This document shows, in pieces, positions 1 to 4,518 of a stretch of DNA of 5,048 bases. A program made the translations under genes and the position numbers. How positions within the stretch are numbered: the stretch's first letter is position 1; each line of letters opens with the position of its first letter. The notes under the pieces were generated by a model. It was not told the origin of the DNA and did not search any database. It was given only the letters and a program-made list of their open reading frames with translations. The stretch is from an uncultured Collinsella sp. (GTDB lineage Bacteria > Actinomycetota > Coriobacteriia > Coriobacteriales > Coriobacteriaceae): positions 1-5,048 of the forward strand of contig CATXML010000113.1 in NCBI GenBank assembly GCA_958372035.1. Direction: 5' to 3'.

Positions 1-31
1 CGCGATGACTCGGGCTGAATCGAAAATGTGT

Positions 32-67
32 GTGGGCGCCGTCGTTCGTTTGAACGACGGCGCCCAC
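32..67. terminator. Bidirectional intrinsic terminator, 16-bp perfect stem
   Basis: The arms at 32-47 (GTGGGCGCCGTCGTTC) and 52-67 pair perfectly over 16 bp around a 4-nt loop (GTTT). The structure lies 9 nt beyond the stop codon of the minus-strand GntR gene, so it should end that transcript. On the plus strand the stem is followed at once by GTTTT (68-72), and on the minus strand by ACACATTTT. The T-run is therefore better placed for transcription entering from the left. This fits a terminator shared between two convergent genes, with the plus-strand gene lying outside the window. Bases 1-31 show no supportable coding end. Confidence 0.8.
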
Positions 68-76
68 GTTTTGGAT

Positions 77-859
77 TTATTGGGCTGTGGCGGTGAAGGT
101 TGTTTTGTCGGCGGCGATGTGCACGTGCAGCTTTGCCTGACCGTCGCAGCTGATGAGCACGCCTACCTCGAACGGGGTTCCCGTCTTGTCGTAGGTCGAA
201 CGCACGATGCGCATCGCCGCCTTACCGGTGTTCTGTCCCAAAAGGCGCGCCTCATGCTTGTCGAGGTTGACCGTCTCGTAGACGGCATCGACGCTTGCGG
301 GCAGGATGCCGGTCTTTTCCGCGATATAGGCGTAGAGCGAGCCATCCACGTCTTTGCGTGTGAGCTCGGGGCAAAGTGACACGGGGATATAGACGTAGTT
401 GAGCTCCATGGGTTTGTCGTTGGCGAGACGCAGGCGGCGAATCTCCCAGACGGGTGTCCCCTCGGGCACTTTGAGCCCAGAGGCGATGCCGCGGACGGCC
501 GGTATGCTTGAAAAGGCGAGAATCTGCGAGCTCGGAACCCGTCCCGCTTCGCGCATCCGCGCGCTGAAATTCAGGGCCAGGTCGATGCCGGGTGCTGAGG
601 TTTGGGGTTTGATGAACGTTCCCTGCCCACGTTTGCGCACCACGCGCCCCTCGATGACGAGATCTTGGAAGCAACGGCGCACGGTCGCGCGCGATAACTC
701 TAGCCGCTCACAGATTTCGAGCTCGCGTGGCAGCGGCGTCTTGGTGTCGAACGCCTGGCTGGCGATAAGCAGGGCGATTCGATGTTTAAGTTGGACATAG
801 AGCGGCGTATCACCGCTGCGGTCGAAGGGTTCGGAGGCGAGAAACGAGATCATGTCCAT
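77..859 (-). CDS. GntR family transcriptional regulator, HutC type with UTRA domain
   Basis: This 260-residue protein is a likely cytoplasmic DNA-binding repressor that responds to a sugar or sugar phosphate. Residues about 16-84 form a GntR winged helix: the start PLYVQLKHRI, the helix-turn-helix LPRELEICERLELSRATVRR (43-62), and the wing VVRKRGQGTFI (73-83). Residues about 92-255 match a UTRA effector domain, with the typical stretch IRRLRLANDKPMELNYVYIP (140-159). The length is normal for the family (about 235-260). I chose the ATG at 859 because GGAGGT (865-870) sits 5 nt upstream. An in-frame ATG at 892 would add 11 residues but has no comparable site, and Met3 at 853 is also possible. 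The gene diverges from the PTS operon, the classic position for its regulator. UTRA regulators usually sense a ligand related to the neighbouring transport system, so control of the PTS genes is a reasonable inference. The exact ligand cannot be read from the sequence. Confidence 0.93.
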   Translation of the reverse strand: MDMISFLASEPFDRSGDTPLYVQLKHRIALLIASQAFDTKTPLPRELEICERLELSRATVRRCFQDLVIEGRVVRKRGQGTFIKPQTSAPGIDLALNFSARMREAGRVPSSQILAFSSIPAVRGIASGLKVPEGTPVWEIRRLRLANDKPMELNYVYIPVSLCPELTRKDVDGSLYAYIAEKTGILPASVDAVYETVNLDKHEARLLGQNTGKAAMRIVRSTYDKTGTPFEVGVLISCDGQAKLHVHIAADKTTFTATAQ

Positions 860-864
860 GGGGT

Positions 865-870
865 ACCTCC
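865..870 (-). promoter_or_regulatory. Ribosome binding site of the GntR gene (decides the start)
   Basis: GGAGGT on the minus strand lies 5 nt before the ATG at 859. It fixes the start in preference to the ATG at 892. The site sits inside a short inverted repeat, CATGG (873-869) and CCATG (861-857), which places AGGT in a 7-nt loop and the start codon in the stem. Confidence 0.75.
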
Positions 871-973
871 ATGTCGTGGGCGTACGTGACATGGTCTGAC
901 ACTGCGGGGCAAACCGGAGATGCCAGGCCCGATTCTTGCTGGTATGTATGGTGCATAAGGAACATAAAACATT

Positions 974-994
974 TATCAGGCAATCTACCTGCTA
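974..994. promoter_or_regulatory. Weak dyad, possible regulator site
   Basis: The dyad reads TA-n-CAGG-n7-CCTG-n-TA (CAGG at 977-980, CCTG at 988-991), so 6 of 7 arm positions are complementary. It lies in the AT-rich part between the divergent genes, where the GntR protein would be expected to bind. It does not match an operator consensus that I recognise for HutC-type regulators, so it is only a candidate. Confidence 0.22.
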
Positions 995-1034
995 TTTTAA
1001 AAATAATTAGAATAAAAAATAATTTAGGCACAAA

Positions 1035-1057
1035 AATAGTTGCTACCGTTAACCGAT
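1035..1057. promoter_or_regulatory. Operator-like motif, copy 1 (PTS promoter region)
   Basis: The core GTTGCTACCGTTAAC (1039-1053) is preceded by AATA and followed by CGAT. It shares the GTT-n9-AAC layout, and the sequences AATAGTTGC and AAC, with copy 2 at 1059-1081. It also shares GTTGC-n4-GTTAAC-n2-ATG at identical spacing with the site before the MarR gene at 4476-4498. As a dyad it is imperfect (GTTGC versus TTAAC). Its centre is 24 bp from that of copy 2. Confidence 0.55.
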
Positions 1058-1058
1058 G

Positions 1059-1081
1059 AATAGTTGCCGTTCGCAACTATT
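1059..1081. promoter_or_regulatory. Operator-like perfect palindrome, copy 2 (PTS promoter region)
   Basis: AATAGTTGC (1059-1067) and GCAACTATT (1073-1081) are exact reverse complements separated by CGTTC. A 9+5+9 dyad of this size is typical of a site bound by a dimeric winged-helix regulator such as a MarR-family protein. It lies 86 bp upstream of the PTS IIA start codon, a sensible position for control of the operon promoter. It could in principle be an RNA hairpin, but there is no T-run after it, and the non-palindromic relatives at 1035 and 4476 argue for a protein site. Confidence 0.6.
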
Positions 1082-1132
1082 TTCTTGTACCGAACATGCC
1101 CCGGCGCAACAATAATCTCAGCAAAAAGCAAA

Positions 1133-1149
1133 GCCGTGCGACACACGGC
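1133..1149 (+). other. Small leader hairpin before PTS IIA
   Basis: GCCGTG (1133-1138) and CACGGC (1144-1149) form a perfect 6-bp stem with a 5-nt loop (CGACA). It ends 5 nt before the GAGAGGAG ribosome binding segment (1155-1162). No T-run follows, so it is not a terminator. It may protect the 5' end of the mRNA or tune initiation. Confidence 0.4.
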
Positions 1150-1167
1150 AGGTCGAGAGGAGACCGC

Positions 1168-1602
1168 ATGCGGTATCTGGTAATGGTCAGTCACGGAACG
1201 CTCGCTCCCGGACTGCACAGTGTCCTCAAGATGCTCGGCAATGACGCCCCGAACATCTTGTCGACGAGTCTCGTGGACGGCATGGGCGCTGACGAGTATG
1301 TCGAGAACGTCAAGGCGATGCTCGCTCCCGTTACCGCCGATGACGAGGTTGTCCTGCTTGGTGACATCCTGGGCGGATCGCCGCTCACCAATGCCATGAA
1401 CACGCTGGCCGAGAAGGGCCTGCTCGCCCACACCATTGCCTTCGGCGGCATGAACCTGCCCATGGCTATGACCGCCATGATGGGGCTTGCCACCATGGAC
1501 CTGGATTCCCTCAAGCAGATGATGCTGCAGGAGGGCAAGAACGGTATGTCCGAGCTCGTTGTCCCGACCGATGACGCCGACGACGAGGACGACGACATCT
1601 AG
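1168..1602 (+). CDS. PTS mannose-family transporter subunit IIA
   Basis: This 144-residue cytoplasmic phosphocarrier takes phosphate from HPr and passes it to IIB. The N-terminus MRYLVMVSHGTLAPGL has the family signature SHG-x-x-A-x-GL, so His9 is the predicted phosphorylation site. GDILGGSPLTNAM (65-77) and GGMNLPM (93-99) are further EIIA-Man hallmarks. The length suits a stand-alone IIA domain; unlike E. coli ManX, it is not fused to IIB. I chose the ATG at 1168 because AGGAG (1158-1162) lies 5 nt upstream and because the conserved domain begins there; a start at 1096 would add 24 basic, non-family residues. The C-terminus is unusually acidic (residues 135-144, nine residues Asp, Glu or Ala before a final Ile) and resembles the IIC tail. 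The gene is first in the A-B-C-D operon. Which sugar is carried cannot be told from this subunit. Confidence 0.95.
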   Translation: MRYLVMVSHGTLAPGLHSVLKMLGNDAPNILSTSLVDGMGADEYVENVKAMLAPVTADDEVVLLGDILGGSPLTNAMNTLAEKGLLAHTIAFGGMNLPMAMTAMMGLATMDLDSLKQMMLQEGKNGMSELVVPTDDADDEDDDI

Positions 1603-1634
1603 GCAGCGCATCCGCCCAAATTTTTGTGATGGAG

Positions 1635-1659
1635 CGGGGGTTAAGAGGAAAGACCCCCG
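1635..1659 (+). other. Intra-operon hairpin between IIA and IIB
   Basis: CGGGGGTT (1635-1642) pairs with GACCCCCG (1652-1659): seven Watson-Crick pairs plus one G-U, with a 9-nt loop (AAGAGGAAA). The sequence after it (GTGATAAAGAAAGGGAG) has no T-run, so it is not a terminator. It precedes the IIB ribosome binding site by about 11 nt. A similar hairpin holds the same place before IIC. Likely roles are mRNA stability, processing, or setting the ratio of subunits. Confidence 0.5.
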
Positions 1660-1681
1660 GTGATAAAGAAAGGGAGAACGC

Positions 1682-2170
1682 ATGATTTCGTTCATCCGTA
1701 TTGACGACCGTATGATCCATGGACAGACCGTTACCCGTTGGGCCCTCGAGTATCCCTGCGACGGTCTTATCGCCGTCAACGACGCCGCAGCGTCTAACCC
1801 CGTGCTCAAGGAGGCCTACAAGAGTGCCTCGGGCAAGAAGACGTTCGTGTGGACCAAGGAGCACTTCAAGGAGGTCTCCGAGAAGGTTCTCAAGTCCGAC
1901 ACCAAGTACTTCCTGATCACCAAGAACCCGCTCGACATGAAGGAACTTCTCGTCGATTTTGGCTTTAAGCCCGGCATGGACCGCATCATCGTCGGTCCCT
2001 GCAACGATCGTCCCGGCACCACCAAGCTCGGCAACAACCAGTCGATCACGCAGGAAGAGGCCCAGGCGCTCGAGGATCTCACCAACGCCGGCTACACGGT
2101 CGAGTTCGCCCTTATCAAGGAGAAGTCCATCGGTGAGTGGCCCAAGTTCCGCGGTCAGTTTGGCTTCTAG
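1682..2170 (+). CDS. PTS mannose/fructose/sorbose-family transporter subunit IIB
   Basis: This 162-residue cytoplasmic phosphotransferase takes phosphate from His9 of IIA and gives it to the sugar bound by IIC/IID. The N-terminus ISFIRIDDRMIHGQTVTRW contains the invariant R-I-D-x-R-x-I-H-G-Q signature, so His13 is the active site. AVNDAAASNP (31-40) corresponds to the conserved V-N-D segment after the second strand, and RIIVGPCNDRPGTTKLGNN (101-119) to the family's central VG loop. The length matches stand-alone EIIB-Man proteins (about 155-165). The ATG at 1682 has AGGGAG (1671-1676) 5 nt upstream. The gap from IIA is 79 nt and contains a hairpin. Within the broad family I cannot separate mannose, fructose, sorbose or N-acetylgalactosamine specificity from these residues. 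Confidence 0.95.
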   Translation: MISFIRIDDRMIHGQTVTRWALEYPCDGLIAVNDAAASNPVLKEAYKSASGKKTFVWTKEHFKEVSEKVLKSDTKYFLITKNPLDMKELLVDFGFKPGMDRIIVGPCNDRPGTTKLGNNQSITQEEAQALEDLTNAGYTVEFALIKEKSIGEWPKFRGQFGF

Positions 2171-2198
2171 TCAGGCGCCAGCCGCATTTTGGTATCTA

Positions 2199-2220
2199 CA
2201 GCCCTTGGTGAAAGGGGCTG
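2199..2220 (+). other. Intra-operon hairpin between IIB and IIC
   Basis: CAGCCCTT (2199-2206) pairs with AGGGGCTG (2213-2220) over 8 bp including one G-U, with a 6-nt loop (GGTGAA). The downstream AGGAATAAAGAAAGGGGAAAG has no T-run, so it is not a terminator. It lies 10 nt before the IIC ribosome binding site. The arms differ in sequence from the 1635-1659 hairpin, but position and downstream context are the same. Confidence 0.5.
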
Positions 2221-2242
2221 AGGAATAAAGAAAGGGGAAAGC

Positions 2243-3100
2243 ATGGCAATCAATGCATTCCAAGCCGCGCTGTTCGGCCTGTTCGCCTGCCTGGCATCAC
2301 TGCCTGGCATGGGCGGCACGACGATCGGCAACTACACTCTGGGTCGTCCTCTGGTCGCCGGCCTCATCGTCGGCATCATCATGGGCGATATGCAGACGGG
2401 CATCCTCGTCGGCGCTGCCATCCAGGTTGTCTACATCGCTCTCGTGACCCCCGGCGGAACCGTCTCCGCCGACGTCCGCGCCGTGTCCTATATCGGCATC
2501 CCGCTGGCGATCCTCGCCATCAAGAACTCGGGCATCGATCCCGCCTCCGCTGAGGCTGCCGGCATGGCCGCATCCCTCGGTGCCGCCGTCGGCACGCTCG
2601 GCACTGTGCTCTTCTATGGCACCGCCACCATCAACCTGGTGTGGCAGGGCATGGGGTGGAAGTGGCTCGAGAAGGGCGATCTCCACAAGCTCTACCTGGT
2701 CAACAACGTTCTGCCTTGGATTGGTCACATCGTCTGCTCGTTCCTCCCGACGTTCATCATCACCATGGGCGGCACCGCCATGGTCGACCTCATGAAGACC
2801 TACATGCCCATGGACGGCATCGCGATGAAGACGCTGTTCACCGTCGGCTCGCTGCTGCCTACCGTCGGTATCGCCATCCTGCTCAAGCAGGTCATCTCCA
2901 AGCCGACGGACTTCCTCACGTTCTTCTTCGGCTTCACCCTGTCCGCTGTCATGGGATGCAACCTGATTGCCGCTGCCGGCATCGGCTGCTTCTTCGCCCT
3001 GATCAACTATGAGATCGCTTCGCTCAAGATCGACCTCGCAAACGCTCCCAAGGCAGCTATCGCCTCGGGCTCCGATGATGAGGAAGAGGAGGACATCTAA
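2243..3100 (+). CDS. PTS mannose-family transporter subunit IIC
   Basis: This 285-residue integral membrane subunit forms the sugar-translocating complex with IID. It is strongly hydrophobic, with segments at about 5-22, 36-68, 82-93, 107-126, 158-176, 196-215 and 224-258. PGGTVSADVRAVSYIGIPLA (70-89) is the kind of conserved Gly/Pro re-entrant loop found in EIIC-Man. The length is slightly above the usual 250-270 because of a charged tail: residues 277-285 read SDDEEEEDI. The ATG at 2243 has AAAGGGG (2231-2237) 5 nt upstream. The stop codon overlaps the IID start as TAATG, and the codons for the acidic tail contain the Shine-Dalgarno sequence for IID (3086-3093), so the two membrane subunits are likely translated in a coupled fashion. 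Sugar specificity within the family is not determinable here. Confidence 0.95.
   Translation: MAINAFQAALFGLFACLASLPGMGGTTIGNYTLGRPLVAGLIVGIIMGDMQTGILVGAAIQVVYIALVTPGGTVSADVRAVSYIGIPLAILAIKNSGIDPASAEAAGMAASLGAAVGTLGTVLFYGTATINLVWQGMGWKWLEKGDLHKLYLVNNVLPWIGHIVCSFLPTFIITMGGTAMVDLMKTYMPMDGIAMKTLFTVGSLLPTVGIAILLKQVISKPTDFLTFFFGFTLSAVMGCNLIAAAGIGCFFALINYEIASLKIDLANAPKAAIASGSDDEEEEDI
3086..3093 (+). promoter_or_regulatory. IID ribosome binding site inside the end of the IIC gene
   Basis: GAGGAGGA lies 6 nt before the IID ATG at 3100. It is formed by the Glu-Glu-Asp codons of the IIC acidic tail, so it serves as both coding sequence and initiation signal. Together with the 1-nt TAATG overlap it supports translational coupling. 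Confidence 0.75.
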
Positions 3101-3927
3101 TGGCAGAGAAGAAGAAACTCTCTAAGAAAACGCTTGCCAAGTCGTTCCGCAACTGGTCCTATGGCAACCTGACTTGCTTCTCGCAGGAGCACATGCAGAC
3201 CTTCGGTTACCTGTGCGCCATGCTTCCGATCGTCGAGGAGCTCTACGACACGCCCGAGGAGCAGAAGCAGGCCCTCCAGACCTACTCCGCGTTCTTCAAC
3301 ACCGAGCCGCAGATCGGCACCATGATTGTCGGCGTCACCGCCGGCCTCGAGGAGGCTCGCGCAAACGGCGAGGCCATCGATGACGACGCCATCAACGGCA
3401 TCCGCGCCGGCCTCATGGGCCCGCTCGCCGGCCTTGGCGACTCGCTGATCGTCGGTACCCTGATCCCGATCCTGCTCGGTATCGCCCTCGGTCTCTCGAC
3501 CGGCGGCTCTCCGCTCGGTGCCATCTTCTATATTGTCGTGTGGAACCTGCTCATGTTCCTTGGCATGCGCTTTGCCTACAACCAGGGCTATGAGCTCGGC
3601 GGCAAGGCGGTCGAGGCCCTCGTCGGCCCCAAGGCCAAGGCTCTGCGTGATTCCATCGTGATGGTCGGTACCATGGTCATCGGTGCCGTGGGCGCAACTT
3701 GGGTCTCCATCACCTGCAGCCCCAACCTGGTGCTGCCCGGCGGCGGTAAGTTCCAGGACACGCTCGATGGCATCTATCCGCACCTGCTGCCGATGATCTT
3801 CATCATCTTCTGCTGGTACATGATGACCAAGAAGAAGGTCAACCCCATCGTTATGATGCTGATCCTCGTTGTGATCGCATTTGTGGGCGTTCTCATTGGC
3901 TTCTTCGACCCGGCACTGAGCTACTAG
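3100..3927 (+). CDS. PTS mannose-family transporter subunit IID
   Basis: This 275-residue membrane subunit partners IIC and is found only in the mannose family of PTS. Conserved blocks seen are KSFRNWSYGNLTCFSQEHMQ (14-33), an amphipathic segment PIVEELYDTPEEQKQAL (43-59), FFNTEPQIGTMIVGVTAGLE (65-84), and the signature INGIRAGLMGPLAGLGDSL (98-116). Hydrophobic segments are at about 115-132, 138-157, 184-204, 228-242 and 248-268, concentrated in the C-terminal half as in E. coli ManZ. The length is normal (about 270-300). The start overlaps the IIC stop by one base, with GAGGAGGA 6 nt upstream. The N-terminus is lysine-rich (residues 4-14), as expected for a cytoplasmic end. The gene is last in the operon and is followed 22 nt later by a terminator hairpin. 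Confidence 0.95.
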   Translation: MAEKKKLSKKTLAKSFRNWSYGNLTCFSQEHMQTFGYLCAMLPIVEELYDTPEEQKQALQTYSAFFNTEPQIGTMIVGVTAGLEEARANGEAIDDDAINGIRAGLMGPLAGLGDSLIVGTLIPILLGIALGLSTGGSPLGAIFYIVVWNLLMFLGMRFAYNQGYELGGKAVEALVGPKAKALRDSIVMVGTMVIGAVGATWVSITCSPNLVLPGGGKFQDTLDGIYPHLLPMIFIIFCWYMMTKKKVNPIVMMLILVVIAFVGVLIGFFDPALSY

Positions 3928-3949
3928 TCATCATCCCCTGGCCCCCTGT

Positions 3950-3987
3950 AAGGCCGTGCGGCCTCAACCGCACGGCCTTCTGATTTT
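3950..3987 (+). terminator. Intrinsic terminator of the PTS operon
   Basis: AAGGCCGTGCGG (3950-3961) and CCGCACGGCCTT (3968-3979) form a perfect 12-bp stem with a 6-nt loop (CCTCAA). The following TTCTGATTTT is a modest T-rich tract. It lies 22 nt after the IID stop and marks the operon's end, so the membrane protein gene at 4124 is probably transcribed separately. Confidence 0.82.
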
Positions 3988-3996
3988 GCGCCGCCC

Positions 3997-4059
3997 TTCA
4001 AGGGCAATATGGCCAGCGACCTCCATCGCCTACACGACACCCGCTATATTGCTCTTGAA
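3997..4059. repeat. Inverted repeat, 17-bp stem, of unknown role
   Basis: TTCAAGGGCAATATGGC (3997-4013) pairs with the segment 4043-4059 (GCTATATTGCTCTTGAA). All 17 positions pair, two of them as G-U in plus-strand RNA. The loop is 29 nt (4014-4042). No T-run follows on either strand, so it is not an ordinary terminator. It fills most of the gap between the PTS terminator and the small membrane protein gene, and it contains TATATT (4045-4050), a possible -10 without a good -35. It may be a 5' leader structure, a regulator-binding dyad, or a short palindromic repeat element. Confidence 0.6.
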
Positions 4060-4110
4060 AGATGACGTATTCGAAAAACGATGTACTTGCACATGATGCA
4101 CGCTTTGCAC

Positions 4111-4117
4111 GAGGAGG
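4111..4117 (+). promoter_or_regulatory. Strong ribosome binding site of the small membrane protein
   Basis: GAGGAGG lies 6 nt before the ATG at 4124. It settles the start against the other frame beginning at 4081, which has no such signal and would be a chance reading frame. Confidence 0.7.
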
Positions 4118-4123
4118 ACCCAT

Positions 4124-4450
4124 ATGCACGAGAAACACGGACACGACCTTTCGCGCGACGACTTGATCCGCGAGGCAAAGATGCAGACCGATGCTATTCA
4201 GCGGCTCAACGTTTGGCTGCGCCTGGGCTATTCGCTCGTGGCTATTGGCTTTTTGGTGGGGATGTGGGGTATGCAGGGCGGCCCCGGCTGGGGCGTCCCC
4301 GCGGGCATCGTGTGCCTGGTGGTGGGCACTCCGCTTTCGATTGTGCTTAAGGTTGGCACGACCAACGCCAAAAAGAATGTTGAGCGTATGCTCGAGGCCG
4401 CGGGTATCGACGTTGAGGAGCTTATGCGACGCAAGAAGGACGAGCAATAG
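4124..4450 (+). CDS. Small two-TM membrane protein of unknown function
   Basis: I do not recognise the family of this 108-residue protein. The N-terminus (1-30) is charged and helix-like (DLIREAKMQTDAIQRLNVW). Two hydrophobic segments follow, at about 33-51 (RLGYSLVAIGFLVGMWGMQ) and 57-77, joined by a short Gly/Pro-rich turn (GGPGWGVP). The C-terminal part (78-108) is charged and amphipathic (KKNVERMLEAAGIDVEELM) and ends in RRKKDEQ. The positive charges at both ends suggest that both termini are cytoplasmic with a hairpin in the membrane. GAGGAGG (4111-4117), 6 nt before the ATG, is an excellent ribosome binding site, which supports it as a real gene. The early His residues (MHEKHGHD) could be metal-binding or chance. 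It lies 68 nt before the MarR gene on the same strand, so the two may be related in function or merely adjacent. Confidence 0.8.
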   Translation: MHEKHGHDLSRDDLIREAKMQTDAIQRLNVWLRLGYSLVAIGFLVGMWGMQGGPGWGVPAGIVCLVVGTPLSIVLKVGTTNAKKNVERMLEAAGIDVEELMRRKKDEQ

Positions 4451-4475
4451 ACTTCCGCGTTGGGGTATCATAAAT

Positions 4476-4498
4476 AATTGTTGCGAATGTTAACTAAT
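4476..4498. promoter_or_regulatory. Operator-like motif, copy 3 (upstream of the MarR gene)
   Basis: The core GTTGCGAATGTTAAC (4480-4494) is flanked by AATT on the left and TAAT on the right. Aligned with copy 1 at 1035-1057 it matches at AAT-x-GTTGC, GTTAAC and AT(G) with identical spacing. It shares GTTGC-n7-AAC with the perfect palindrome at 1059-1081. It lies 20 nt before the MarR start codon, overlapping where the promoter must be, as expected for autoregulation. GTTAACTAA is also of the AT-rich type common in MarR-family sites. Confidence 0.55.
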
Positions 4499-4518
4499 GT
4501 ACGGCAAATAACGGTTTT

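Larger units (their letters stand above)
860..1167. promoter_or_regulatory. Divergent intergenic region holding both promoters
   Basis: This 308-bp region lies between the divergent starts of the GntR gene and PTS IIA. No credible gene lies in it; the short reading frames crossing it are chance. Bases 961-1040 contain only 17 G or C out of 80 (about 21% GC), in sharp contrast to the GC-rich flanking genes. Such a segment is typical of promoters and upstream elements. I could not assign a convincing -35/-10 pair on either strand. TAAAAT on the minus strand (999-994) is a fair -10 for GntR but lacks a good -35. The region also carries two copies of a dyad operator (1035-1057, 1059-1081), a weaker dyad (974-994), and a leader hairpin (1133-1149). 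Confidence 0.7.

Noticed and set aside
5..379. Plus-strand open frame at the left edge
   Set aside because: It is antisense to the UTRA domain of the GntR gene and passes through the terminator hairpin at 32-67, so it cannot be a real gene.
941..957. GGTATGTATGGTGCATA as a GntR-type operator of the GGTAT...ACC kind
   Set aside because: Only the left half resembles such sites; the right half is not complementary, so there is no real dyad.
1096..1167. N-terminal extension of IIA from an ATG at 1096
   Set aside because: The added 24 residues are basic and unlike the family, which begins at the strand just before the active-site His. The start at 1168 has its own strong ribosome binding site.
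1024..1809. Long minus-strand open frame (261 codons) across the PTS IIA gene and promoter
   Set aside because: It is antisense to a clear IIA gene and runs into the divergent promoter region. The composition is that of a GC-rich shadow frame (many His, Gly, Val) with no recognisable domain and no ribosome binding site.
3097..3783. Minus-strand open frame (228 codons) opposite PTS IID
   Set aside because: It mirrors the IID codons. Asp-, Gly- and His-rich low-complexity translation is typical of antisense frames in GC-rich genes, and IID is certain from its motifs.
4087..4110. Two TTGCAC repeats 18 bp apart before the small membrane protein
   Set aside because: A 6-bp repeat pair in a short stretch is within chance, and no matching copies were seen at the other promoters.
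4081..4350. Alternative plus-strand frame overlapping the small membrane protein
   Set aside because: It has no ribosome binding site and a frame-shifted Arg/Gly-rich product. The 4124 frame has GAGGAGG at ideal spacing and coherent membrane segments.
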